64,000 nucleotides of DNA, taken from the NCBI GenBank assembly GCA_035235625.1, contig CP141141.1, positions 40,323,719-40,387,718 of the forward strand. The letters are read 5' to 3'. This DNA comes from Saururus chinensis (Eukaryota > Streptophyta > Magnoliopsida > Piperales > Saururaceae). The notes under the pieces were generated by a model. The model was not told where the DNA came from. It saw only the letters and a program-made list of their open reading frames with translations, and made no database searches. Positions 11,440 to 24,546 of this stretch are shown here, piece after piece (the stretch's first letter is position 1; every line of letters starts with the position of its first letter). The translations under genes and the position numbers were made by a program.

Positions 11440-12260
11440 GTTATTGTTGGACTAGGGTATGGGCTCAGGCTCATTTTGGTCCAATATTATCGTGGGTGAG
11501 CCGGTATGGGCTATGGGGTCCAAGTGTAGTGGGGCCGGTCGAGCTGACCCTATATGAACTATTGTTATATTAATTTGATTGGGTCGCACATTAGGCATGT
11601 GACTATGATATACTTTAACATGTTGTAGGGCCTAGACAAGCGGATTATGTGTCGATGGTGCGACCCGTAGTTAGTGAGGGATCGACTCTGTCGCTGGCTT
11701 GGCTGTGTGCAGGAGGTCCAAGCCTCTGCGGGCTCTGAGAGACAAAGCCCGCACCCGTTGTGTATGACCTTCTTAAATAAACCAGAAGATTAAAGCAAAA
11801 AAACCCAATTTAAAAAGCCCATATTAAGAGCCCAATTAAGAGAGATAAGAGAGGAGTATTTAAGGGAGAGCAAGAGAGGAGATGCCCTAAGTTTGGGCCA
11901 CCCCCTCTCCTTGTCTCCTCTATCCCAATTGCCACCCCCTTCTCCCTCCTTGGTGCGGTCTACACAAGCCTTGGAAAAAGGCTGTTGGCCACCCCTCTCC
12001 TCTCCTCTCTCACGCAGCATTGGCAGGCTAATTAAAGGAGAAAACTCTCCTCCCTTGGTGGGACATGTTGGTGGAGTATTGGGTTTTCTTCCTTGTTGAA
12101 ATCTACATCCAATAACAAGGTTGTTGAGGGTTCAATACATACGAAAGGTAATCCTCATTCCTTCTTGATTTCTTGTGTTTTTGGAGGATGTGTTGATTGA
12201 TTCAAGGGCATGCAAGGGGCTGGACAGCCCAAGGTTAGTATGTCCTCGCACCTCAATTTA
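11440..12260. other. non-coding, possibly an old LTR
   Basis: Contains a TATA-like GTATTTAAGGGA near 11857 followed by pyrimidine-rich transcribed-looking sequence, as in many plant LTRs, but no terminal repeats are identifiable. The ORFs on both strands at 11790-12099 overlap each other and are low complexity. Confidence 0.3.
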
Positions 12261-12283
12261 ATTTTTGACCTCTTGATTGCTCT

Positions 12284-12892
12284 TTGGTGAATAGATCATT
12301 GCTTATATGTGTGCCAATCTATAGCTATACATACACAAAATGGGTGCCACATCCGTATCTGATATATATCAGATATGGCACTGATACAACTACATGTGTA
12401 TCCAAGCCATATCCCAAAGCTCCAAGCTGCTACTTCGTTGATTTCATAGAGAAGAAGAGCGCCAACCTGGCGGTAGTCCAAAACATCATCAAGCTGGTGA
12501 AACAGGCCCAAAATGATCCCATATACTCACTGATCAAGTTCTTGCCTTTACAGCATGTTGAGAAGGATCATTGCAAGCATATGGCCTGATTGATCAGGAA
12601 TTTTCTTACCCACATCTCCCCTTTTAAAATTGACCCACCAAGGAGGAGTTCCGAGAGACAGGTCTCATATTTTGGAGCTTCTCTACCACAACCTGCACCT
12701 TCAATGACAATAGTTTTGGAGCAGTATCCATTCAGGAAGAGATCGTCGAGATCGGTAGCGAAGATGTGGAGAAGGAGAAAGAGGAGGGACGCTGTTGCAG
12801 GAGGTTTTGCTCTTCCATGGGATGATGTTTCTAGCGACTCCACACCATTCTTACTCACTGTATCTCGTCGAAAAAGGTGTTGCTCTTGTTGA
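12284..12892 (+). other. two short open stretches, unrecognised
   Basis: 12284-12589 ends in PSCYFVDFIEKKSANLAVVQ followed by NIIKLVKQAQNDPIYSLIKF, which has a plausible amphipathic helix. 12590-12892 continues in the same frame directly after its stop and becomes Arg-rich (KMWRRRKRRDAV). I do not recognise a family. They could be a decayed gene fragment with one stop, or chance. An opposing ORF at 12568-12927 is equally long, which argues for caution. Confidence 0.2.
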
Positions 12893-13017
12893 GGCTTTTC
12901 ATTCATGCTGCAAAAAAAGCCAATCAAATTGTTTTTTTCCTACCTCTATAATTGCTTAGTTTAGTTATTTTTTAGCTATTTTTTAAACTCTTAAAATGTA
13001 CCCACACACACACACAT

Positions 13018-13139
<122 letters not shown>

Positions 13140-13429
13140 GTGTGTATAATTTTTAAAAGCTATATTTTTTTCTAATTAATTTTAAAAAGAATTGTTGTGC
13201 CTCTATGTTGGTATAAGTATGAAATATATATCTATTTTATATGTTTTTTTACTTAATTTGCTATTATAGATTAGGTTAATTTAGAGTTAATTATAATTTA
13301 TTTAGATTAAGATAGATATTAGTATTTTAATTTAATTATTAATAATTTTGTAGTTATTAGTAGTTTAGGCATGTATTTAAATTAAGTTGGGATCTTAATT
13401 ACATTCTACATATCTAAAATGTGATGTTT

Positions 13430-14640
13430 TAATGCTTTGTAGGTAAAATGCGCTTATCGAAGTACTTGGACAATGTTTGGAATAATTTAAAGTAGTCTTG
13501 ACATGCTTTAAAGTGATTTGGACAACTTTTCAGAGTTATAAACATGTTGGAAATAAATATGGACATGAAAGAAAGAGCTTAATGAACAGAAATTGGACAC
13601 GAGACTATCCAAAAACTGTCCAGATTGCAGAATCAGTGTAGCTGATTGAACAGGGCATTTTTAGGATCAAACGGCTAAACGTGATTTTGAATAAAATACA
13701 GTTCAAGCATTCAAACGGGCATGCAGGCCTATCGATCGGGATAACGCGCATTTTCCTTATTTAAGCTAATTTCGATTCATTTTCATATTTGACTCATTCC
13801 TACGGTTCTTATGCCTGTATAATGACATATTTGACTCAAAATTGAAGGATTCCAGTAGATTTTCTGAAGAGAAAAAAGAAGAAGAACTCAAAGCTCTCAA
13901 TGGAGATTCAAGTATTTTCTTCTACAATGGAAGACTAACTTTTCTTTTACTTAGGAATTGATGAAGCTATAGATAAGTTTTAGTTTCTTTTCTTTTTAAT
14001 TTAGATCTCAATTGTGAATTATGACAATTGTATGATAAGGATTTCTTTTTTAATAGAAGTGCTTTTCATGTCTATTCAAATCTATGTTGATTTATTGTCT
14101 TGTAGATGATAGATTGATGTGGTTTTGATATTTGCATCAATTCTAATTTCTGTGATTTAGATGAGATGGTCATGCAATAGTTTTAATGTTCAGATAATTA
14201 ATGAATTGGATGAGTTATACTAAGATTAGACAAGTCATACCTATAGCTAGTTTAGTGTAGATGATTCATGTTATTGTTGAAGATAGTTCATGTCATGAAT
14301 TTAATTAATGATTCTTTCTGAAGTAATTCTAGCTTGTAGTTGAGAATACTTGTTCATATTCACACTAGATTTAAATTAAAAGTTAAGGAATTGTTGTGGT
14401 TCTATAGTGGATTCGATTTCCTAAGTAAATTCCATCATATTAATCTCTTGCTTTTAATTTAGTGATTATTTCTTTTACTTAATTTTGGTTTAAGTTTTTT
14501 TTAGTTTTTAATTAGCAAATTCCTCTTTAGATTTAGTAATAATTCATCCGTCCCTGAGGTTCAACAACCCTTAAAAACTTATCCTAGTATAATTACCTTG
14601 TACACTTGCAAAAGGTTTAATTATAAACAATCAGTATCAT
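13430..14640. other. LTR-like non-coding sequence
   Basis: A TATA-like TTATTTAAGC near 13758 follows a long non-coding leader. The right part has GTCCCTGAGGTTCAACAACC and ACCTTGTACACTTGC near 14552-14608, phrases I associate with the 3' part of large plant gypsy LTRs. No paired LTR or target duplication is visible. Confidence 0.3.
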
Positions 14641-14698
14641 GTCATATTTATGTATTATAACCAAGTATCTATAACATTGCTTCTTTATTTAAAGAGGT

Positions 14699-14830
14699 TT
14701 TGACCAAAGTAGACTCCTACTTTGGTCAAATAACTGAAGTGTGAGCAAGTATATGCTATTTATCGAAGTAGACTTGCTCACGTGGGAACTTACATATGTG
14801 GGAAGGTTTTTGACTGAAATACACTCCCTT
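14699..14830. repeat. terminal inverted repeat of a MULE-type element, with a tip hairpin
   Basis: Starts with a perfect hairpin: TTTGACCAAAGTAG (14699-14712), loop ACTC, CTACTTTGGTCAAA (14717-14730). It continues GTGAGCAAG and AGTAGACTTGCTCACGTGGG. The same words occur in the TIRs of the element at 60019-63828, so this is the left end of a related element whose right end is missing. Confidence 0.65.
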
Positions 14831-15724
14831 GAATGCCTCTTCCTGCTTGTTCATCTCTCCTCCCGCTTGTTTGTCACCCTGGGTGTACAGTTGTGATTGT
14901 TTGTCTACCAGAGCCATTTCCACCTTCACTACCTCCTGGAGACCGTCCTCTTTCGCTGCCCATTCTTTCCTCTCTCTCTTTTAGTATTCTCGACTCCTCA
15001 TTCCCTTCCGGAGCCCTCATCTTGTCCTCGCCCTCACCCTCATAGCCCTTACTGCCCTCATCTCGCCCTCACTGCATCTGAAGGTACTGACTTTTTTTCT
15101 AAATTTGATATATTTATTTTAGATTGAAATTATGGTAGTTATATATATTAATTTTTAACAAATTTCTTTGTTTGGTCTATTTGGTTTTTGTTTGCATTTC
15201 CCATATTATTGTGACTCTTACATAATAACTAAAATTTATATTTTATTGAGAATCAAGCATAAATTAGTTACAAATTGCTTGTTGTGATTAGTACATAATG
15301 ATTAAATTTTGTATTTTTATGACAATTAAGCATTAATTAGTCTCAAATTGACCATTGTGACTAAATTATATGTTAAATATCACTATAAAACTGTGAACTA
15401 AATAGCTACAAAACTGGAAAATTGGACATTTAAAGTAAATTTGCTGGTTATTTGGCTAAAAAATTGGAAAACTATAAAATGGGAAAACTATTAAACTGGA
15501 AAACTATAAAACTAGAAAACTAGATAATATAGAGCTTGATTAGTGAGCAATAATATGTTTTTTAGGCATGGTTGGTTAGTCGGCAATAATATGTTTTTTT
15601 TTTCATATATTAATAGCTTGATTTTATATTTTTTGTATTTTCCCTTTTCATTGATTTTAATCTAACATCTTTTTGCAACCATATATTTTGTCACTTATTG
15701 TAATATGATATCTTTGTATAGGAA

Positions 15725-16375
15725 ATGTCAAAGGCTGCAGGAAAAACAAATAAAAAGGGGAAACTCCCGAAGAAGCTATATGAATGGGACCCCCAGTGCA
15801 AGTCAACGTATTATTACATTGAAAAATTAAAAGAGCATTTTGATAAGCACAAAGTGCAGAAGAAGTTATTTGAGAGAACATGTTTCGGTAAGTATTTAGA
15901 ATGTGAGGTTACATGAAACATGTTCCCTGCCCAAGCCTTCTACCATCTCCTAAAGAGGCACAAGGGGGATTTCCTATTTCAAGTGAATAAGAGGTTGAGC
16001 ATGAAGCTTTCACTGTAAGAATTCTGCATTGTTACTGGCCTCAGATTTGCTGACTCTACCCCTCCTCTCCCATCAGTGCCCAAATTCTTGAAGAAAGACA
16101 GCCTCCTACTGTGAATATTTGGGAGGTCAAAGTTATTAATAAGGAATGAGAAGCTTCTCCAAAATATTAAAGTATGTAAAAATGACAAGGATGTCGTCAT
16201 GTTGGCGGTAGTTCTTGTGTTGGAAAGTTTATTGGTGGGTAGAGGATGAACAAGAAGGTAGATAGGAGATACTTGCAGCTTGTAGATGACCTGGATGCTT
16301 TTGATGAGTTTGCTTGGGGAAACCTCTGCTACTGGGACACATTGCGAGGTTTACGGGCAATGTAAATTATAATGT
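15725..16375 (+). pseudogene. DUF1985 domain fragment of a MULE-carried protein
   Basis: Opens with MSKAAGKTNKKGKLPKK and a 63-codon stretch ending at 15916, then continues across frameshifts and stops. Recognisable pieces include LKRHKGDFLFQVNKRLSMKL, EFCIVTGLRFADSTPPLPSV, and MNKKVDRRYLQLVDDLDAF followed by DEFAWGNLCYWDTLRGL. The EFxIVTGLRF helix and the LVDDLDAFxxFxWG block are hallmarks of plant DUF1985 proteins, often fused to Ulp1-type proteases in MULEs. In-frame stops after MKLSL and after KDSLLL, plus frame changes, show it is dead. No Ulp1 catalytic triad is visible downstream. Confidence 0.65.
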
Positions 16376-16439
16376 CTATGGTTTTGTGCATGAAATAATG
16401 GTAAGTTTTACTTATTTATTGAATTTGTTAAAATATTTT

Positions 16440-17150
16440 AGTACTTAACTGATGAAGAGTTATGTTTAGGTGTGGGCAATGTAGAGGATTTTGTTGTTGG
16501 GGGATTGTTGTGCAAGCAAAAGGAGGAACACTTTCCCTCTTATTTGTAGCTGGGCATCTTATAATAAGCCTAAATTTGATTATATTGAAGAGTATGTTTT
16601 TAGTAGGAAGGTATGTACTAACTTTTCCTTCGTTTAGAATTAACTATGCTATAAACATACATGGTACATTTACCTTGCGATCTGTATTGATGTGTAGATA
16701 AAGGTTGTAAAGGCCATAAATGTGGATATGGAGGACATAGAGTCCAAGGAACTTATTCATAAAGCTGCAAGTTTGATGTCCTTCTTGACTAATGAGAGAA
16801 TAACCTTTTCATCATTTGTCAGTCTTCAAACACCTTCTAATGTTGGAGACTCTTTGTGGTGGACAACCGCAAGTTGAGACTTCCAATTGAAAGGAGGATA
16901 GAAATGGGAAACATACCGTGAGGGATGGGGGTTTTCATGCCACTCTGCTAGATGTACTATTTTCCTTAAGAAGGATTGAAAATAAAGTAGATAAAGTTTA
17001 TGAGAGAGTCAATGGTTTGGAGTTAGAGGTTATGAACAATGCATCTAGGGAAATGGTAAAAAGTAACCGAAGTTCAATTTTGCCTTGTAAATTTGCTAAC
17101 TTTTATATTAGAATTGAAATGAGTTGGAATTAAGTGTTTGTAGGTTCCTG
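16440..17150 (+). pseudogene. continuation of the DUF1985 element coding region
   Basis: Short open pieces, including MRDGGFHATLLDVLFSLRRI at 16918 followed by ENKVDKVYERVNGLELEV, which looks like a coiled coil. They sit between the DUF1985 block and the acidic exon and are separated by intron-like AT-rich gaps. Probably exons of the same decayed gene. Confidence 0.4.
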
Positions 17151-17288
17151 TTGTTAAAGAAAAATTTTCAGGTCAAATGGAGTTTGATTTGCCTGTTGTT
17201 GATGAAGTAAGTAGACTGAAAAACTATAAAACTGTATAACTGTAAAAAACCAATTTATTTAATGATTTTATTCACTATGTTTATGTAG

Positions 17289-17858
17289 AATGTGGCTAAG
17301 GAGAGGGTTAAGGGAGAGGAGGAAAAGGCGGTGGATGTGAAAATGGAAGAGGATAATGCTAAGGGAGAGGATGAGGAGGATGAAAAGGTTGATGTAGTGG
17401 GGGAGGAAAAAGAGGATGAAGAGGAGGACGATGAAATTGAGGCAGAGGCTGAGTCAAAGGAGGAGGAGGAGGAGGATGTAGATGATAAGGAAAAGGTCAT
17501 AGGGGAGGATGAAAAGGAGGCCAAGGGGGAGGACAAGGTGGATATTAAGGATGGGGGAGTGGAGAAGGATGGAAAGGAGGCCGAGGAGGATCGCCAATTG
17601 GAGGAAAACAAAGGGAGATTAGAGAAGGATGATAAGGAGGCCGATAAGGAGGATGAAAAGCTAGAAGAGGAACAAGGGGGAGTGGAGAAGGTTGAAAAGG
17701 AGGCTGAGGATGGGGCTGAAAAGATGGAGGTGGAGCAAGGGGTAGTGGAGAATGATGGTGGAAGGGTGGAGGAAGACAAGGTTGGAAAAGGGGGTGTCGT
17801 GGGGGATAAAGATGTGGACAATGAAGACGGCAAGGCTATTGTTGCTATTGAGGTATAA
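17289..17858 (+). pseudogene. acidic Glu/Asp/Lys-rich exon of the DUF1985 element
   Basis: Open for about 188 codons with runs such as EEKEDEEEDDEIEAEAESKE, preceded by TTTATGTAG (possible acceptor) and followed by GAGGTATAA (possible donor). The next segment (17930-18250) begins GATGAAGAAGAGGATAATAA and continues acidic, then basic, before decaying. Long acidic linkers are common between the DUF1985 and Ulp1 parts of such proteins. The Ser-rich reverse ORF at 17255-17833 is its mirror image. Confidence 0.5.
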
Positions 17859-18599
17859 ATATTTTTTATTTATTTAATATACTTACATATAATAAAAATA
17901 ATATTTTTATATTTTTTTATTATCATGTAGGATGAAGAAGAGGATAATAAGCCTTTAAGCATAAATTAGAAATTACACCAGTGGGAAGGGTGAGGAATAA
18001 GAATAAATATTAAAAAAAAACCTTACACAGACCGACAGAAAAAGGGAAAAAAAGAAAGTCCACTGGGAATGATATAGATATTCTCGCTGACCTCCTAAAG
18101 GTTGATACCTCTTCAATGAAGAAGTTGAAGATGAATAAATTGCTCATGCTAAGCAAGACTGCCTGACTGGATTTTACTAACCCCATTTCATTTGGGGCAC
18201 CAGAGGAAGAAAAGTTAAATAAGTTTCGGGAGAAAGAAGTGAGTTCATTTATTACTATTACCAATGGGGTACTTTTAATAATAATACTTATTTACTTGGC
18301 ATTTTATTTTATTTGTGGGGTGGTATTTGTAATAAGCATATATGCAGACCTTGGGGGCGTTCTTATAACCCCAATATTATTGAAGGGTATTACAAACCAT
18401 CGGAGTTGGCTAGGAGATGAAATATGTGTTGACGCATCAAATCCTTACTAACATTGGACAATTTTTTTTTTGATGCGGTCATCTAATGTTGATGCTTGCC
18501 AATGGAAATTTGTCATTCCAGAAAGTTGAAACATTTAGTTTTAAATTTATTATTGTTGCTACTATCCTGAGTTTACTACTCATTAGCAAAATCTTCATC

Positions 18600-19343
18600 A
18601 ATGAGTTTTTTGACAAGTCGAGATTAATGCAAACGGACTCAAAATGAAAGAAGTAAATAAATTAAGACAAAAGTAATAATTAAACACACAAGAATGTTTC
18701 ATTAAAAATCCCAAGTGTCACAATCATTGTGAATATGGTTTATTCTATAATAATTTCAAATGTAGTTTCTTGTTTAGCGATCCCACATGTAGTTTCTTGT
18801 GCTTAATTCTTTCAATTACACATTTAAGTGAATTAGAGAGAAAACAAATAAAAATGTGAGTGGTTGATTCATAGTTTCTTTATGAATAAATTTTGTAGGT
18901 TGTGAGAGTCACAAACACATCATACACAAGGGTTGATTGTTGAAGTTGATTAAGATAAAATTTTGTTGGAGTTTCAAGAGGATCAAGAGTTTTTGCTAGT
19001 GAAGAAGAAAACAAAGACATAGTTCGAAAGTATCAAGATGGACTTTGATGGCCAAGAATTCTAAAGATGGACTTCTATTGGAGGGAATTGGTAAGTCTAA
19101 TAAGTTATATATCTTCATAATGCATTGATTAATCAGCCTAGAGTGATTGTGTGATTTTTTCCCAGTTGGGTTTCCACATAAAAACTTCTTGTGTGTATTC
19201 TTTGTGATTTTCTATATTAATTTCCACACAAGTAGCAATTCAAATTTCCTACGCAAGAGGCCACATCTTGTAGCTATCTACCTTTTGGATTTGGCCTAAA
19301 GACAATGTAGTGACCCTCTAGCTAGAAGGGTATTAAACTCACA
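18600..19343 (+). mobile_element. copia LTR remnant (copy A)
   Basis: Ends ...TATTAAACTCACA at 19343, followed by ATTGGTAGCTGATGAG. The copy-B version, ATTGGTATCTGAGGAG at 45187, is closer to a primer-binding site for initiator tRNA-Met (TGGTATC...). The left boundary is uncertain. Confidence 0.45.
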
Positions 19344-21103
19344 ATTGGTAGCTGATGAGTGTTTTCTGATTTTAATCCTACCTATTTACTTTGCTTTGTT
19401 GCTAATTGTTTCTCTCTCCTAAATTGATTCTACTTTGGTTGCTTGTGTTTGGTTGGTACTTGCTACCTAGTTGATATTTCCTTAGATTTCTCTCAAATTG
19501 ATCCAAATTGTCTTGTGCTTGATTGATTCATGATGTCTATTACTTACTCTAATGATATTGAAGAAAAAGAATAGGATCGAAGTACTCTTTAGAAAAGTCA
19601 TTGAATGGGGTAAAAGGATATTAAAAAACTTAAAAAATTGTTAAATCAAATGAGAAGACAATTTACTCAATTTTCAAGTGTAAATTTCAATTAGTTGAGA
19701 ATAACAAATCTTCAGAGAAAGAGGTTTTACACTTGAAAGCTCAGCTTGAGAAAGAGAGAGAAATCTAGATCGTCAAAGAGTAAACTTTAGTCTTGTAATG
19801 AGTAGATTAGTGTCTTCAAATCTAAGAAAAATAATATTCTAGATAAGATAAATTTTTAGATAAAGAAGTTCATGAAAATTAGAGACAAATGTTAGTAAGC
19901 ATTGTGTGTTAAGAAAACAGTGAGCGATCAATTGTTGCAGGTATCATGTGTTCAAAACACACTAAACGATAGATTGTTGTCTGAAACGATCAATCACTAA
20001 CACTTCTAGTTACCCTAGATACGCTATTTCGAATTCAATTTCATTCCTTGTTGAAGTCAAAGACCAAAATAATTTTGGAGTGCTACATAGAAGATAATAT
20101 GTGATGAATTTGAAGAGAAGAAAACCTAAAAAAAATTAGAGAATGAAGGAGAGACTTTCACATATTGTTTTCCAAATCGAATTCACATAGAGCTTGAAGA
20201 GAAGATCAATGGTGAATTGTTGAAATATTTCCACAACTAAAGAGAAAAGATTTCACATAGAAGTTTCAAAGGGGTTGCAAAAAATCTTTAATGGGAGATT
20301 GAATATTCCAAAAGGAAAAAGTCAATAAAAGAAGAGGAGCTTGTTTAAGGCTAGAGAAAACAAAGACAAAGTAAGGAGAGAGAAAAGTTTAAAATGTTTG
20401 GGGGAGAAAATTTGAAGGTAAGTAATGACAATAATTTGTGGAGATCTAAACACAAGGAGTGTAAGTTAGAGTTGAAATAAAGGTTAGTGGTTTACCTGTG
20501 TTGATGTAATTGTCTTGCATATCACTAGTGCATTGATCTAGTTCCTTGTTGAACTGCCATAGTTTTTTACTTGAGTATGAGTTTTCAATGTTAAATTGTT
20601 GTGTGATCATGTGTAGATTGAATGCTTTGAGTTTGATAGATTGATACATCGTAAGTGCGCATAAAGAGTAGTTTTACTTGTTTATGCTTTATAAGAAAAT
20701 TCTGCACAAAGATGCTATATCTCGTAGTCTTTATCTTTAATAGATAATCGGATTAGGGGTAATGTGATGATTCGCTAGGTTGAGTAGACTGATATTAAAC
20801 TCTTAAGTTGTTGTTACAGTTACTTATTGATAATTTGATTTTGTTCCATAATATCAGTCTTATTTGACATGTTAGTGCTTTATTATCTTATTTAATTTTT
20901 ATATAGTTTGATTTCATGTGCTAGATAACTTGTGCTAGGGTTTGAGTTCTAAATTTTACTTAGTTTACTTGTTTTTCTCTTAGAATTACTTATTTAAATT
21001 TGTTGATTTGTGTGCCTAGATTCTTAGTTGTTTCTCTTATAATTTTCCTTGCTTTAATTGCTTAAAGTGTGTTGCTTGGGTTATTTTTGTTGTATTGAAA
21101 TTA

Positions 21104-22660
21104 ATGGCTAGTTCAAATAACTCAATGAATGAGCATGAGGACTTGGGTAATCCAATGAATAGACTAGCTTTGTTTAATGGTTAGAATTTCTCAAATTGAA
21201 AAAATAAGATGAAAGTGTTTTATTCAAGTGCTTAGTTGGAATACCTGGAAAGTGGTGATTAAAGGCTGGAATCCTCCAATGACCAAAGACAAGGATGTGA
21301 ATTCAATTCTAAAAGAAGAAAGTGAATGAGATGAGAATAACACAAAACTTGCAAATAAAAATAGTAAAGCCCTTAGTGCGTTGTTCAACACCGTAGGAAA
21401 ATTACAATACAAGTTGATTTCTAATTTTATATTTTCCAAAGTTGCAAGACAGAAATTAGTAAAATATAATGAGGGAATTGAGGATGTGAAACTATCTAAG
21501 TTATAGATGTTAGAGACAATTTTTGAATACTATGCTATAATTTAAAACAGAGTAAATACATGTGATCGATTTGAGGGACTTATACTTGATTACCATGTTG
21601 TGAGGAAGTTGTTATGGTCCTTGTCTTTTAAATTAAAAATTAAGGTGATAGTTATTAATGAATCCAAAAATATAGATACTTAGATATTGAAGAGTTGGTT
21701 GAGAACCATAGAACTTTTGAGATATAAGAAGAGACATATAAAAACAAAAAGGTGTTGCTTGAAAAGTCCAAGGGAAAACAGAATGCTCTAAAAGAATCTA
21801 AAAGAATTTCTAAGAAAAATAAAGACTTAAATACCTAAGAAAAATCTGAAGAGTCTGCTAATGATGAAGAACTACTACTTTTATTGGCTGAAAACTTTAA
21901 GATATACTTAGAACTTTAGGTTTGGAAATAAGAGTCAAAATTTTAGGAAGAGATAAGGGGATAAAAGATATAAGAGGCAAAATAAACAAGACAAAAAGAG
22001 TTTGAAATGTTTTGAATGTGCGAGATTGGTCACTTTACTACTAATTGTCTTAATATTAACTCTCATAATTCTTCTCAAGATAAGCCTAAGAAATCAAAGG
22101 GGTTTGATTATAAGAAAAATGACAAGGTACTTCAAGCAACTTATTCTGATAAGAGTTCTTTAGAAAAAAAATGAAATATGCAACTATATTGTCTTACATG
22201 TAAGCATGAAAGATGATATTTTTTAAAAAGAATCTCATGAGTCTACTTCTCTTGAAGTGAACTTAGAGTCTAAGGTTGATTATGATGAATTTAAGGGATT
22301 CCTTCAACAATTCTTAGCTTTGACTAATAAAACCCAAAAGTCTTCAGAATGAGTTGAAGAAGAAAGATGATGAATTAGTTTTGTCTTCTTAAGAGGCAAA
22401 TAGGTTAATTAATAGAGTTGAATATTAAATTTGAGAGAGAAGCGCATGACCTTAAGAAAGACCTAAAGAGTGAAAAATAGAAGTCTAGTTCTTTCTATTT
22501 GCCTATTTGCACTAGACTTGTAAAGAAATTAGATAGATTCAAGAATGGGAAGAAGAAGTTCAAATATGTAATAAGTATTGGTTAAACCAACAAGATAAAC
22601 TTAGGTTTTAAGAATTGCTTGATTATCCTCTCAGCAAAAGCTACTATATTTGTCAAGACA
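21104..22660 (+). pseudogene. copia gag remnant (DUF4219/UBN2), copy A
   Basis: Begins MASSNNSMNEHEDLGNP and continues through a gag-type N-terminus (LALFNG-stop-NFSN-stop-KNKMKVF), where stops replace expected residues; the one after NFSN replaces the conserved Trp. The UBN2 region (VVRKLLWSLSFKLKIKVIV) lies near 21595-21650. The zinc knuckle near 22012 is broken by a deletion, whereas in copy B it is intact. A roughly 1.7-kb leader separates it from the primer-binding site. No protease, integrase or reverse transcriptase follows. Confidence 0.65.
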
Positions 22661-23969
22661 AAAATAAAAAACAAAAACCCTAAGATAGTGCCCAACCCAC
22701 CTAGCTAGGTCAAGAGTGAGTGGAGGAATGATAAGTTCTAATATTCAGGGTGTGTCTTACATTTGCCATAGTGAGTCACATGCTAGAAGAGAATATCTTA
22801 AGAATTATCCTCTCAAACTTAATTTAAAGAAGAATAAGTAGAAGCATATTACCCATGTCACCCCTAATTTGTCCCACCCTGTGTATAAAAAAAAAATGAA
22901 GATGGTGTGTGCGAAAAGAAAATAAAGATGGTGTGGGTGAAGAAGATTAATATTTAAGCTTTGAAGGATCAATAGGGCAGAATAAGAAATAACACCTTAG
23001 ATTGCGTTAGGATAGGATTACTAAGCATAACTAAGGAGCTTATCATATCAACATAAAGATATTTTGACTTGCATATGGTTCAATTCCTTTAATCTTTCGA
23101 CATTCATGTTTTTAGTTTTGTCGTTTTTTATTTTGTTTTTCATGTCTTTTAATTCATAGGTTTTAAATTTCAAATAATAAAAAAATAAAATGGAATACAA
23201 AATAAAAACAAAAAATTAGTGTAGCTTTTGTTTGAGTTTGCAATTGGTTTTGTTTTGTTTTTTAATTAGTTCAGCACTTAAAATATATTGAAATTGATTT
23301 TCTTTTAAGCTGAAAAATAACAAGATTAGAAGTCAAGCATACCTTAACGAAAAAGATGATACACTACGGAGAATGAAGATCAATTTGATTTTATTTACTT
23401 AATGTTACAATTTTCTGATTTAAAAAAAACACATACATCATATTGAGTCTCAAGTCAGTTTTCATGTATGAACGTTAAAAGAAAATTCTTAAACATAAGT
23501 TAACTTTGGCATTTCCATTTTAGTGGAGTTTAGGCGATCAAATTAGATGTTTTTTTCCTATATTTATATTTATTATTTAAAATAAAAAAATTTCATATAA
23601 TGTACTTCACAAATTTATAAGTCTTATGTGCTTCAATATTTGTAGATCTTATAAAAATTATGGGAAATGATTACTTACTTAGGTCGGCCGAGGTTAATGT
23701 AAAGTTTTCATGTATTAGCTAAAGAGAGTTAAAAAATTTGTGAACTTAGTCCTTATTAGAGTTTGAATAAAATTATCACAGTTTAATTAAGAGTAATTTT
23801 GTAAAATTCAAATTTGAAAGAGATAATAATTAATTACATTAGTAGTTTTTTAAAAAATTAATAAAAGATAATTTATCAAAAAAAGAGAATAATATTTAAA
23901 AGTAAAAAAATTGCTAATAAATTTTTTTTTATAATATTTAAAAGTCTTCGTAGAGACTTAAATATAGTC

Positions 23970-24546
23970 TCATGGGATTGACAAGTCGACTTTACCATGG
24001 TTCTCTCATTTTCTTAAAAATGACAAGTCGCGACATTACAATGGCCCACTTCATGTCTTTTTCGTAAAAAAGACAAAGTTTCATTTATCATTCCATGTTT
24101 CAAGGTTCACGTCATATTGGAACATGTCAGGTAAATATGACAATGTGACGTTCATGTAGGGACAAGCACGCTCCACTTGTCGAAGAATCGTAATCAAATG
24201 GGGTGAAGCTTTGAACTTAACGCAAAAATATAAAAAGGTGGGGGTCAGAATATGTCTGGGGAAATTGAAGCGTTTTTGTGTGGTCCCCTAGTCCGTTTTT
24301 TTATTTTATTTTTGAGGCCTGAAAACGAGTATTCATTTTGTTATGCATGTGAGCCATTTATATCCACATAATTGACGGTATATTAACGTGCACTAGCGAT
24401 ATCGTGGGTTACTATATAGGCTCAGTCCTCATTGTCAGTGAGGACCATGAAAAACTTGTTAAAAGCCTGAATGCAAGGTATCAGTAACAAAGTCTACTTG
24501 AATTTGAGGTTCCCTGCAACATAATCACCTTACATCAAAGAGAAAC
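23970..24546 (+). promoter_or_regulatory. promoter region of peptide gene copy 2
   Basis: Contains the block shared by all three copies, with TGACGT cores on the minus strand at 24109-24114 and plus strand at 24146-24151, and a likely TATA box, TATATA, at 24413-24418 in ACTATATAGGCTCAGTCC. A start of transcription near 24445 would give a 5' UTR of about 100 nt. Confidence 0.55.

Larger units (their letters stand above)
14692..18475 (+). mobile_element. truncated DUF1985-bearing MULE-type element
   Basis: Defined by the TIR at 14699, arrays of AAAACTGGAAAACT near 15375-15530 and 17215-17250, and the coding remnants between 15725 and 18250. The same TIR words and the same short motif occur in the 60019-63828 element, making this a coding relative of that non-coding one. 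The right TIR is not found before the copia-related sequence from about 18600. Confidence 0.55.

Noticed and set aside
17255-17833. 192-codon Ser-rich ORF on the minus strand
   Set aside because: Exact mirror of the acidic exon on the plus strand; serine richness is the complement of GAG/GAA codons.
20446-20649. Minus-strand ORF repeated at 46290-46496
   Set aside because: Present in both copies of a recent duplication, within the copia leader; no motif recognised, so conservation carries no weight.
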